Assembly: GCA_038729485.1 (NCBI GenBank)
Contig: JAVYRX010000011.1
Coordinates: 1 to 27,529, forward strand
Length of the DNA stretch: 27,529 nucleotides
Source: GCA-001856825 sp038729485
GTDB lineage: Archaea; Thermoplasmatota; Thermoplasmata; Thermoplasmatales; GCA-001856825
Direction: 5' to 3'
Shown: positions 1 through 6,632 of the stretch, one piece after another
Layout of the letters: every line of letters begins with the position of its first letter
Numbering within the stretch: position 1 is the stretch's first letter
Position numbers and translations under genes: made by a program
Notes under the pieces: model-generated
Seen by the model: the letters and a program-made list of their open reading frames with translations, nothing else
What the model was told of the DNA's origin: nothing
Databases searched by the model: none

Positions 1-65
1 CATAACGGGTAAGAATCTTTCTTAATTACATTGAATATCGTTGCGGCCTTGATCCTTTTATGAGA

Positions 66-140
66 TGCCCGAGCTGGGATTTGAACCCAGGTCTGAGGCT
101 CCGCAGGCCTCTAGGATAATCCAAGCTACCCCACTCGGGC
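66..140 (-). tRNA. tRNA-Arg (anticodon GCG)
   Basis: Read on the minus strand this folds as a full cloverleaf. The 7-bp acceptor stem pairs GCCCGAG (140-134) with CTCGGGC (73-67), and the discriminator A is at 66. The anticodon stem is GAGGC/GCCTC around loop CTGCGGA, giving anticodon GCG (arginine codons CGC/CGU). The T arm carries GGTTCAAATCC. No CCA is encoded, as is usual in archaea. The 5' end lies inside the 3' end of the Pcc1-like coding region, so this tRNA is probably processed out of the same transcript. Confidence 0.95.
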
Positions 141-353
141 GTCCAGGCTGCTGGAGATGCTTTCGACGTAATTGATTGATTCTAAGAACTCGTTGATCGT
201 TTTCCTGACGTCGTTTGCATTCCCGCTTACCACACAAATAGCCTTCTCGTTCACAATATTGCACCTCAGATATTTTTCATGATCAGCTATTATTGCCTTT
301 ATGACTTTCTCCACTTCTTTGCCAGAAAGTTCAATTGTTGCCTCAATAAACAG
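126..353 (-). CDS. pcc1: KEOPS complex subunit Pcc1-like protein
   Basis: This is a short protein with the Pcc1-like pattern: an N-terminal beta strand (FIEATIEL), a helix (VEKVIKAIIADHEK), two further strands and a C-terminal helix starting near DVRKTINEFLESI. Pcc1 is the dimerisation subunit of KEOPS, which makes t6A37 on ANN-decoding tRNAs in the cytoplasm. The only ordinary start codon is GTG at 314-312, but that removes the first strand. The frame is open upstream to a stop at 387-389, with CTG at 353-351 or ATT at 347-345 as possible non-standard starts overlapping the stop of the upstream gene. The coordinates use the CTG. The coding end overlaps the tRNA-Arg by 15 bases. The family call rests on pattern recognition only and is moderately sure. 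Confidence 0.55.
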   Translation of the reverse strand: MFIEATIELSGKEVEKVIKAIIADHEKYLRCNIVNEKAICVVSGNANDVRKTINEFLESINYVESISSSLDARVG

Positions 354-1257
354 GTTTCCCAGCTCCCAGAATACGAGGCGTAGAGTTCAAGTTTGTTATA
401 GAGTAAGCCGCGTCGAGAAGAGGTGCCTTTCTATCTAGATCAAGAAGGTACTGATCCTCTGAAATGTCTGATATCTCCGCGTTAATATTGTTGAACAGGA
501 AATTTAGCTGTACCTTATCACCGAGTGATGGGGAGATCTTGACAGTCGGATTCTTTCTCACCCTTAATCTTATGCTTTCGACGAAATTCACGGATTCCAG
601 ATCGTACAATACAGTACCCTTTGGGACGTCTTCAACTTCGGTGTTCCTATACGCCAATCCCACCCTAGAGAAAGGACCTGCACTTTCCATGTCCACATCC
701 ATTACCTGAATGTTCTTTATATCCACATTTTTCCCCGATGGGTAGGACTTCATCACCATATGCTTCTTTACCTGGCCACCTAGCACAAAGCCGAGACTTA
801 CAGTTCCGACGCCTTTGACTGGAAAGCTTTGATCTATTACAACTACGCTCCCATTCACAGGATTCTGGTTTTGAAGAGAGACAAACTGCTCGAAATCTTC
901 CAATCTCGGCGTTATCTTTGAAACATTTACAGCTATTGGCAGTACCAATTTCTTTATCTGATTGTAGATACCTTCGTCTCCTATGAAACCCAGGTTTTTT
1001 ATATCGTAGTAGTCAAGGGAAAGTATGAACTCGCCTACGCTCTTGTCTAGCTGATCGACCGCTAGAATCGCTTTGTTCGCCACTGAGCACGCATTTACCA
1101 AAGGTTGTATACGCTCCGGAAATTTGAACGGAAAGAGAAACGTAACCTCGTTTCCCGCAATTTTGTAGTTGTAATACCTGACATCTGTTTCTGAACCCTT
1201 CTTGAAAAGGGAAGATAGAACATCCTCATTACCATAGAAGAGGACTGTCTGATTCAT
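343..1257 (-). CDS. EF-Tu/SelB-like protein with degenerate G domain
   Basis: This 304-residue protein has the architecture of a translational GTPase, shortened at the front. Residues 1-125 resemble a G-domain fold but show no P-loop GxxxxGK(S/T) and no NKxD motif. Residues about 135-220 match EF-Tu domain II (FPVKGVGTVSLGFVLGG, then DVPKGTVL). Residues 230-304 resemble domain III and end in NLNSTPRILGAG. Proteins of this sort occur in archaea as paralogues of EF-1A/SelB; what they do is not established, and binding of tRNA or ribosome is only inferred from domains II and III. The gene starts with ATG behind a TATA-like box at 1276-1287. It overlaps the start region of the Pcc1-like gene, so the two and the tRNA may form one transcript. 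Confidence 0.7.
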   Translation of the reverse strand: MNQTVLFYGNEDVLSSLFKKGSETDVRYYNYKIAGNEVTFLFPFKFPERIQPLVNACSVANKAILAVDQLDKSVGEFILSLDYYDIKNLGFIGDEGIYNQIKKLVLPIAVNVSKITPRLEDFEQFVSLQNQNPVNGSVVVIDQSFPVKGVGTVSLGFVLGGQVKKHMVMKSYPSGKNVDIKNIQVMDVDMESAGPFSRVGLAYRNTEVEDVPKGTVLYDLESVNFVESIRLRVRKNPTVKISPSLGDKVQLNFLFNNINAEISDISEDQYLLDLDRKAPLLDAAYSITNLNSTPRILGAGKPVY

Positions 1258-1275
1258 CTTCCAATTATGTACTCC

Positions 1276-1287
1276 CTTTATTTAAAT
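1276..1287 (-). promoter_or_regulatory. TATA-like box for the EF-Tu-like gene
   Basis: The minus strand reads TTTAAATAAAGG here, 19-30 bases before the ATG at 1257. This is archaeal TATA spacing for a leaderless transcript. It abuts the stop codon of the PadR gene (1288-1290). Confidence 0.45.
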
Positions 1288-1623
1288 TCAGCAGTTTGCA
1301 CTGTGATCCTCAATAAATTTCTCCAAATCTTGTATTGCCTTAATTGACTTCGCTAAGACATCCTTCTGACTGAGGAAGAATATCTTGCCTTTATCTGTAG
1401 TTTTATAATAAGTTCTCCTGATTTTCCCGCTGTTATCCATCTTTACGATGAGTCCCCTTATTTCAAGATGCCTGAGCATAGAATATATCTCTCCCTTGGA
1501 AAGGGAAAGACCAGTTAAGCTTTCCACTTCTTTTTGAACTAAATACCCATATCCGCCTTTGTCCCATAGTACTGCCAATATCGACATACTGATTATTCCC
1601 TTGGGAATCTTTTCCCTCGTCAT
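1288..1623 (-). CDS. PadR-family transcriptional regulator
   Basis: A 111-residue winged-helix protein of the PadR type. The N-terminal part MSILAVLWDKGGYGYLV (residues 13-29) is the first helix pair. The recognition helix lies around LSLSKGEIYSMLRHLEIRGLI, and the wing around RRTYYKTTDKG (residues 69-79). A C-terminal helix (about 85-107) would serve for dimerisation. PadR proteins commonly repress neighbouring multidrug or lipid exporters. The ABC-2 exporter lies just upstream on the same strand, which suggests that it is the target. The gene has its own TATA-like box at 1646-1656, so it can be transcribed independently. The ATG start lies about 23 bases after that box, giving a nearly leaderless message. 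The regulatory target is inference. Confidence 0.82.
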   Translation of the reverse strand: MTREKIPKGIISMSILAVLWDKGGYGYLVQKEVESLTGLSLSKGEIYSMLRHLEIRGLIVKMDNSGKIRRTYYKTTDKGKIFFLSQKDVLAKSIKAIQDLEKFIEDHSANC

Positions 1624-1645
1624 TTCTTGTAGATAGCGCGTGTTG

Positions 1646-1656
1646 TATTTAAATTT
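1646..1656 (-). promoter_or_regulatory. TATA-like box for the PadR-type gene
   Basis: The minus strand reads AAATTTAAATA, 23-33 bases before the ATG at 1623. It sits in the 40-base gap after the ABC permease stop. Confidence 0.5.
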
Positions 1657-1663
1657 AGATTTC

Positions 1664-2407
1664 CTAGACTTCCCTCCATCTAGACCTCTTTACAGCCAGG
1701 TAAATTAAAACTATCGTTATTCCCAGAAGTATTATCCAGGAAAGTGCGAATGTTTCCGTTGTAGCGTGGAAGAATCCCGTCTGGCTTTGTGCAATCTCTG
1801 AGGCATAAGTTGTTGGAGATAGATATGCAAGATATCTGAACGGAAGTGGAATATAGGAAATGGGATAATATACAGGAGGTATCGTATTCAGGAGCGGAGA
1901 AAGTATGCCTGAGAATCCCCAAGACTGAATTATGTCGGAAGTAAACGTAGACAGGAAGAAGCCCAGCGAAACTGAGAATGTGAAAATCGTTGCCATGTCA
2001 AGAAATATTATCAGTGCACCCAGGGCTGTTGTCTTAACGAAGAGAATATTCAAAATTATTAAAAATGCGAGGGTCGGTACTGAGTATACTATTTCTGAAA
2101 TTGCCATGCCAAATACGTAAATTCCCGCTGTTGTCGGAGAGCTGACCACCATGTCCTGCAGTCTCATGTCATTCTTTAAATGTGAAAGATCCTGCTGGAG
2201 GGAGGTGCCACTAGATACCATATTCATTATCAATGCTCCCACGGACGCTACCGGCAGGAGGGTACCCCTGCTTGCGAATGTCACGACGGCAAGGATAGCT
2301 ACTGGTGCCAGCAGGGTATTTATGAGAATGACGGGATAGTTAATCATAGCGTAGATTGAGTTAACAAGTATTGATGCCATTATCTGGCTACCAACCCTCT
2401 TTTTCAC
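1664..2407 (-). CDS. ABC-2 type transporter permease
   Basis: A 247-residue polytopic membrane protein with about six hydrophobic segments and no large extracytoplasmic loop. This is the DrrB/NodJ-like ABC-2 permease layout. A conserved-looking stretch is PVYYPISYIPLPFRYLAYLS (from residue 178). It should form the channel for the ATPase encoded immediately upstream; the substrate cannot be read from sequence. The GTG start at 2407 overlaps the ATPase gene by 20 bases. I keep it because the second exporter permease in this window also begins M-K-x-KRVG. An ATG about 30 bases later is possible. The PadR gene follows. Confidence 0.85.
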   Translation of the reverse strand: MKKRVGSQIMASILVNSIYAMINYPVILINTLLAPVAILAVVTFASRGTLLPVASVGALIMNMVSSGTSLQQDLSHLKNDMRLQDMVVSSPTTAGIYVFGMAISEIVYSVPTLAFLIILNILFVKTTALGALIIFLDMATIFTFSVSLGFFLSTFTSDIIQSWGFSGILSPLLNTIPPVYYPISYIPLPFRYLAYLSPTTYASEIAQSQTGFFHATTETFALSWIILLGITIVLIYLAVKRSRWREV

Positions 2408-3305
2408 CTTTACCGTCCTCCTCGTCCCTTAAATATTGTTCAAAGATGTTGCTGAGGGAAGCCTGCTCCACAGTAAATCTTATTCCGCCTGAAACAAGTG
2501 TAGGTATCATATCGTAAATCTTCGAAGCAGTTCCGTATATGAATGTCTCGTTCTCAGAAATTTTATGGATCTCGATATCGCTGTCTTTTACTGAAAAATC
2601 TTTAGCATAAACCTTCAGAACGTACGGCAGCTTTATTTTTGATCTAAGATCGTCTATCCTTCCTATGTCTATGAGTTTTCCCTTGTCTAGAATCATTATG
2701 AGATCGCCCAACACCTCGGCCTCCTCAAGGTAATGGGTGGTAAGTATTATGAGTCTCTCACTCTTTAGCCTTTCAAGGATCTCCCACAATTCCTTCCTGG
2801 AAATGTAATCCAACCCTGTCGTGGGCTCATCCAAGAAAATTATTCCTGCCTCGCTGCTTATCACTGTAGCAACCATCAGTTTCCTCTTCTGCCCTCCCGA
2901 AAGTTTTCTGCTTTTTATGTTCTCCTGCTCCTCAAGACCAAGCGACCTCAACGCTTCTTTTGCCCTTTCCTTGGCGTTTCTGTAGGAGTAACCTCTCCAC
3001 ATCAGGTATGAAGTTACCGTCTGTATGGGGGTCAACCACGGCAATGCCCTTGCCTCCTGAGGAACAACGGCTATCTCCCTTCTTACCTTGTCTGCTTCAG
3101 CAACAACGTCATAGTCATTCAAATAAGCTCTTCCGGCTGTAGGCAAAAGCTGTGTGGACAGTATCCTCAAAAACGTTGTCTTGCCTGCACCATTCCTTCC
3201 TATGATGGAAAATATTCCGTTCAGGTTTACATTTATTGACACACTTTCCAGTGCCTTGTACTTTCCTTCGTAAGTCTTTGAAAGAGAAATTGTCTTTATC
3301 TTCAA
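2388..3305 (-). CDS. ABC transporter ATP-binding protein (ABC-2 exporter)
   Basis: A 305-residue DrrA-like ATPase. It has Walker A GRNGAGKTT (about residues 37-45), a Q-loop near VVPQEARALPW, signature LSGGQKRKL, Walker B IIFLDEPTTGLD and switch His in TTHYLEEAE. The C-terminal 90 residues after the nucleotide-binding domain are typical of exporter ATPases of the DrrA/CcmA type. The start is TTG at 3305, supported by GAGGT a few bases upstream. Only 10 bases separate it from the stop of the Mrp gene, and its end overlaps the permease gene. All three are therefore likely co-transcribed and translationally coupled. Confidence 0.92.
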   Translation of the reverse strand: MKIKTISLSKTYEGKYKALESVSINVNLNGIFSIIGRNGAGKTTFLRILSTQLLPTAGRAYLNDYDVVAEADKVRREIAVVPQEARALPWLTPIQTVTSYLMWRGYSYRNAKERAKEALRSLGLEEQENIKSRKLSGGQKRKLMVATVISSEAGIIFLDEPTTGLDYISRKELWEILERLKSERLIILTTHYLEEAEVLGDLIMILDKGKLIDIGRIDDLRSKIKLPYVLKVYAKDFSVKDSDIEIHKISENETFIYGTASKIYDMIPTLVSGGIRFTVEQASLSNIFEQYLRDEEDGKGEKEGW

Positions 3306-3315
3306 GTCAACCTCT

Positions 3316-4176
3316 TCATTGAGGAGCTTTTATATTGGCAATTTGCAGAAGCTCATCAATAATCTTCCTAAAGCTCTTGGCACTTTCGCTTTCTGGGTGA
3401 GAAAGGATAAGAGGGGTTCCGTCGTCGCCGTCCTCAACGACGACCTCTTCCATAGGAATAGAACCAAGGAAATTAATGCCGTACTCCTTTGCTGCCTTCT
3501 CTCCAGCTCCCTTCTTGAAGATGTATGTAACGTGACCGCAATTGGGACAGACAAACCCACTCATGTTTTCTATAAGACCTAGGATCGGAGCATTTAGCTG
3601 CTTTGCGAAATTGATCGCCTTCCTGACATCTATCATTGCTACCTCCTGCGGGGTCGCAACTATGACAAATCCGGTGATCTTTGGAAGCAGCTGCACAACG
3701 GAAAGAGGCTCGTCCCCCGTTCCTGGAGGAAGATCGAACACCAGAAAATCCAGTTCTCCCCAGGAGACGTCTTTTATAAACTGCTCTATCATCTTATGCT
3801 TTAACGAACCCCTCCATATTACAGGTGTGTCTCTGGAAGGCAGAAAATACTCTATTGAAATGACCCTCAGGTTATTGCTGTATTTGACCGGTATTATCTT
3901 CTTCTCTTCGTCTACTTCCGGTCTGTCGTCTACCAGGCCAAGCATCTGCGGGATATCCGGGCCATGCATATCTGCATCCACTAAACCAACTTGAAATCCA
4001 CGTACAGATAGCTCAACTGCAAGATTCGCAGCGACGGTAGATTTGCCTACGCCTCCCTTTCCGCTCATAACAACTATGATGTTTTTGATCTTCTTCACAT
4101 TCTCGTCCTCGGCGCTTATTTTTAGGTCCACGGGAGGACGCTGGGGAGGCTCGCTTTTCTTTATAGTTCCTGGCAA
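3316..4176 (-). CDS. mrp: Mrp/NBP35-family iron-sulfur carrier ATPase (ApbC-like)
   Basis: A 286-residue MinD/Mrp-type P-loop ATPase. The deviant Walker A is SGKGGVGKST (residues 38-47), and a switch region DADMHGPDIPQMLG follows. DLPPGTGDEPLS carries the Mrp signature. A C-terminal CPNC motif can bind a bridging iron-sulfur cluster between two subunits. Family members carry or insert [4Fe-4S] clusters in the cytoplasm. The frame is closed by a TAA just upstream, so the start is the TTG at 4176, preceded by AGGTGA at 4186-4181. The adjoining exporter genes follow after 10 bases; whether that pairing is functional is unknown. It is divergent from the surface protein gene. Confidence 0.92.
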   Translation of the reverse strand: MPGTIKKSEPPQRPPVDLKISAEDENVKKIKNIIVVMSGKGGVGKSTVAANLAVELSVRGFQVGLVDADMHGPDIPQMLGLVDDRPEVDEEKKIIPVKYSNNLRVISIEYFLPSRDTPVIWRGSLKHKMIEQFIKDVSWGELDFLVFDLPPGTGDEPLSVVQLLPKITGFVIVATPQEVAMIDVRKAINFAKQLNAPILGLIENMSGFVCPNCGHVTYIFKKGAGEKAAKEYGINFLGSIPMEEVVVEDGDDGTPLILSHPESESAKSFRKIIDELLQIANIKAPQ

Positions 4177-4180
4177 GTTA

Positions 4181-4186
4181 TCACCT
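4181..4186 (-). promoter_or_regulatory. Ribosome binding site fixing the TTG start of mrp
   Basis: The minus strand reads AGGTGA, four bases before TTG (4176-4174). An in-frame TAA overlaps this site, so no longer reading frame is possible. Confidence 0.55.
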
Positions 4187-4251
4187 TATTCCTTATCCCT
4201 TGCGGCGATAATAACTCTTCCCAGTTTTGTTCGAAAATTGTATCAATTTCC

Positions 4252-4259
4252 TTTAATAT
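4252..4259 (+). promoter_or_regulatory. TATA-like box for the surface protein gene
   Basis: TTTAATAT lies 21-28 bases before the ATG at 4280. It fits a leaderless transcript and supports that start over upstream in-frame ATG codons that lie inside the mrp gene. Confidence 0.5.
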
Positions 4260-4279
4260 CAATCTTTAATCTATATAAA

Positions 4280-5710
4280 ATGAGATACCTGGCTCTGTTT
4301 CTCGTGACGTTAATTCTCCTGTCATCCATCTATGGGGAAGGTGTTTACGCTCACACGGAACCAGGAAAAGATCATGGGTACAATGGGCCGTCCGGAAATT
4401 TCACTGTTCAGGTTGACGGCCAAAATCTCCTTGTTTTTAAATACATAAATATAACGAATACCTCGCAACAGTTTTCGCGCATTCATCAAGACGGCATGCA
4501 ACCTGGTAGTTTCTACTGGCAGGGAGACGGCAACATAACAATGATGTCCGCAATAAATCTCTCCAAACCAGGAAATTTCTCATGGGAGAATCAGCAAATT
4601 AACTTTGTCTATCTCTATACCAATTACTACGTCGGAATCCTGATGAGCGATGGGGCGATGACTGTCTCCAGCGGAACCATAAGGATAAATGCCTATCCTA
4701 ATCAACCGTGGATTTCCGTAGAATATTTCACCACCCCTTTTTCACAATATGACATGGAATTTGGTACTTACAACCAGAACGGAAATCAGCTCATAAGTTT
4801 AAATTCTGAATTCCAAATGCGAAACGGTTCGCTTTATTCATATTCACTCTTGAAGGGCAATACATCTCTTGATGTCATTTCGTCTATATCTGGTGGCGAA
4901 GCCAGCGGAAACCAGGTTGCAGTGAGCGTGTCTTCTTTTACAGGCAACATCAAAAGTATTGTTGTACCAACTGATTCCCATCTTCCAACGATTTTTATGT
5001 CATCCTTGGGCTACAATCTAACGGTCAATTTTGAAAACTTCGTAACACTCTCTTCGTCAGACTCCAAGGATTCCGACAACCATTCGCAATACTTTCTTAA
5101 ATTCCCTGAATTCCTGGAAAGAGAGGAGTACCTCATCTCGGTACATGGGAAAACGCTCGGATTTGCTGTCGTTTACGGTTCCTCTGAAGTCAATAATTCC
5201 ACGCTGAGCCTGGGAGGCCCTCTGTCATTCGCAGTTATCAGGTTTCTTAACCCTAAGAATCCGGAGCCTGTAATAGGCAAAGAGAACTCAACGAACGGAG
5301 CTGAAGTAGTTCTCTCAAAGGGTGCTTATTACATCCCCCTCTCTTCAAACGTCTCCCTTCAACAGATGACTTTCTCCAACGGCAATCTCTTCCTAAGCAT
5401 ATTCCAGAACGGAAGCGGATACATCTTTATCGTCCTGGAGGGAAACTGGTCATTCGTATCTTCTCAGATCTATGCGCCTTCCGGTCCCTCAAACTACACC
5501 ATAACAAAGGAAGGCAACTTCACAGTTGTAACTTATAGGATAAATGGGACTGGGACGACAAATCTTACGCTTTCCGTTGCTCCCACTACGATGCATAAAT
5601 TTGTGGGGATCTACTATCTCATATTGTTCGTTTTAGCTGCAGTTGCGATTTCTCTATCGACGATATATCTTTCCAGGAGAAAATGGATCAAAAGCTTCGA
5701 AAAAGAATAA
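4280..5710 (+). CDS. Secreted, C-terminally anchored surface protein rich in N-glycosylation sequons
   Basis: A 476-residue protein I do not recognise as a named family. Residues 1-24 form a signal peptide (MRYLALFLVTLILLSSIYGE, cleavage likely after VYA). A single membrane helix lies near the end (FVGIYYLILFVLAAVAISL), followed by a short basic tail, so the body faces outside. The ectodomain is rich in Ser, Asn, Gly and aromatic residues and carries 20 N-x-S/T sequons, consistent with heavy glycosylation in acid. There are no cysteines in the ectodomain. The frame extends upstream to 4043, but the signal peptide and TATA spacing fix the ATG at 4280. The divergent neighbour is mrp. The role is unknown; adhesion or envelope structure is only a guess. 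Confidence 0.8.
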   Translation: MRYLALFLVTLILLSSIYGEGVYAHTEPGKDHGYNGPSGNFTVQVDGQNLLVFKYINITNTSQQFSRIHQDGMQPGSFYWQGDGNITMMSAINLSKPGNFSWENQQINFVYLYTNYYVGILMSDGAMTVSSGTIRINAYPNQPWISVEYFTTPFSQYDMEFGTYNQNGNQLISLNSEFQMRNGSLYSYSLLKGNTSLDVISSISGGEASGNQVAVSVSSFTGNIKSIVVPTDSHLPTIFMSSLGYNLTVNFENFVTLSSSDSKDSDNHSQYFLKFPEFLEREEYLISVHGKTLGFAVVYGSSEVNNSTLSLGGPLSFAVIRFLNPKNPEPVIGKENSTNGAEVVLSKGAYYIPLSSNVSLQQMTFSNGNLFLSIFQNGSGYIFIVLEGNWSFVSSQIYAPSGPSNYTITKEGNFTVVTYRINGTGTTNLTLSVAPTTMHKFVGIYYLILFVLAAVAISLSTIYLSRRKWIKSFEKE

Positions 5711-5733
5711 TTATGAACAAGACTTAAGGTACT

Positions 5734-6021
5734 ATGGACATTTACAAGATACCGGTGGGGAAGAAACAGGAGATGGAAAAAATACTTTCGGTGGACCCCG
5801 TGTTTAGACTCTCCATAACAACGAAAGATTCCTCTGTTTTACGAGAGGGAGGATTTGTATATCTCATACTGGAGGGATCCCAAGAAAGGCTTAAAGTAGC
5901 CAGGGATCTGCTATCATCTATTTCGGATAAGATGAGCAACGAGGAAAAAATGAAGGTTGAAAAAGTCATTGAAACAGAGAGAAACGACGTTTACGATAGC
6001 CTGGGATCTCTGTTCGGATGA
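5734..6021 (+). CDS. Small hypothetical protein encoded with Nep1
   Basis: A 95-residue soluble protein with no family I recognise. Predicted order is strand, helix (KKQEMEKILS), strands (FRLSITTK, GGFVYLILEG), helix (ERLKVARDLLSSI) and a long charged C-terminal helix. This is a small alpha/beta fold with a rough KH-like or ACT-like rhythm, though no GxxG loop is present. AAGGT precedes the ATG. Its TGA overlaps the ATG of nep1 in an ATGA, so the two are translationally coupled. That makes a role in ribosome biogenesis or RNA binding plausible, but it is inferred from position only. Confidence 0.65.
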   Translation: MDIYKIPVGKKQEMEKILSVDPVFRLSITTKDSSVLREGGFVYLILEGSQERLKVARDLLSSISDKMSNEEKMKVEKVIETERNDVYDSLGSLFG

Positions 6022-6632
6022 TGATCATTCTAGCAGATGCGGAACTTGAACTTGTGCCGAACCAAATGTTGGTAGAGGAGGATGTGAAGAAAGTTCTGGA
6101 AAGGGAGGGGAAGGAGAATGTTCTCCTTGACAATTATGAGATGAGAAGAGCGATATCAAAACATTTTCCGCAGAAGGTCAACAGGATCGGCTTCCCGGAT
6201 ATTGCATACATGTTTTGGAGATTAAGTGCTGAATCGACCATATCAAAAGCTATGAACATTGGGTACGCCATACACACGAAATTCAACGTCATCATAGAGC
6301 AGAACGATCTAATGGGGATAGGCCCAAGCTATGCCGAATTCAAAGAGAGGGTAGAGAAAATTCTCTTAGGAACACACAGGAAGGAAAAGATAATCGATTA
6401 CCTCAGATCAAAGGGCATTCTTGACAATGTCGTGGTCCTCCACCCTAAAGGAAAGGACAATCTTCAATACAGTGTAAATCTGAACTACGTTATAGGAGGG
6501 TTCCCGGAAGGTGATTTTTCTTCAGATTTGAGAGGACTGCCAAAATCTTCAATCTATGACAGGGAACTGACCGTGCCGGCAGTTGTGGAACTTCTGCACT
6601 TCGGCATATTTAGGGAAACAAATTTTCCATAA
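6018..6632 (+). CDS. nep1: Ribosomal RNA small subunit pseudouridine N1-methyltransferase Nep1 (Emg1)
   Basis: A 204-residue SPOUT-class methyltransferase that methylates N1 of a hypermodified pseudouridine in helix 35 of small-subunit rRNA. Signatures are ILADAELELVP at the N-terminus, LLDNYEMRRAI (residues about 36-46), FPDIAYMFW, YAIHTKFNVIIEQN and the SAM-binding knot region around NLNYVIGGFPEGDF. The length fits archaeal Nep1. The usual KRGRPDI RNA-contact motif reads NRIGFPDI, so the Arg of the GRPD core is replaced by Phe. The ATG overlaps the stop of the preceding small gene. The 3' end overlaps the convergent purD by 23 bases. Confidence 0.85.
   Translation: MMIILADAELELVPNQMLVEEDVKKVLEREGKENVLLDNYEMRRAISKHFPQKVNRIGFPDIAYMFWRLSAESTISKAMNIGYAIHTKFNVIIEQNDLMGIGPSYAEFKERVEKILLGTHRKEKIIDYLRSKGILDNVVVLHPKGKDNLQYSVNLNYVIGGFPEGDFSSDLRGLPKSSIYDRELTVPAVVELLHFGIFRETNFP

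Noticed and set aside
1..65. Open minus-strand frame (KRIKAATIFNVIKKD) running off the left edge
   Set aside because: It looks mildly coding, but no start codon lies between it and the tRNA, and only about 20 codons are visible.
58..264. Minus-strand 68-codon frame over tRNA-Arg(GCG)
   Set aside because: It reads through the whole tRNA and through the Pcc1-like gene in another frame; Cys/Arg-rich without family likeness.
4043..4279. Upstream extension of the surface protein frame
   Set aside because: It is antisense to mrp; the signal peptide and TATA spacing mark the ATG at 4280.
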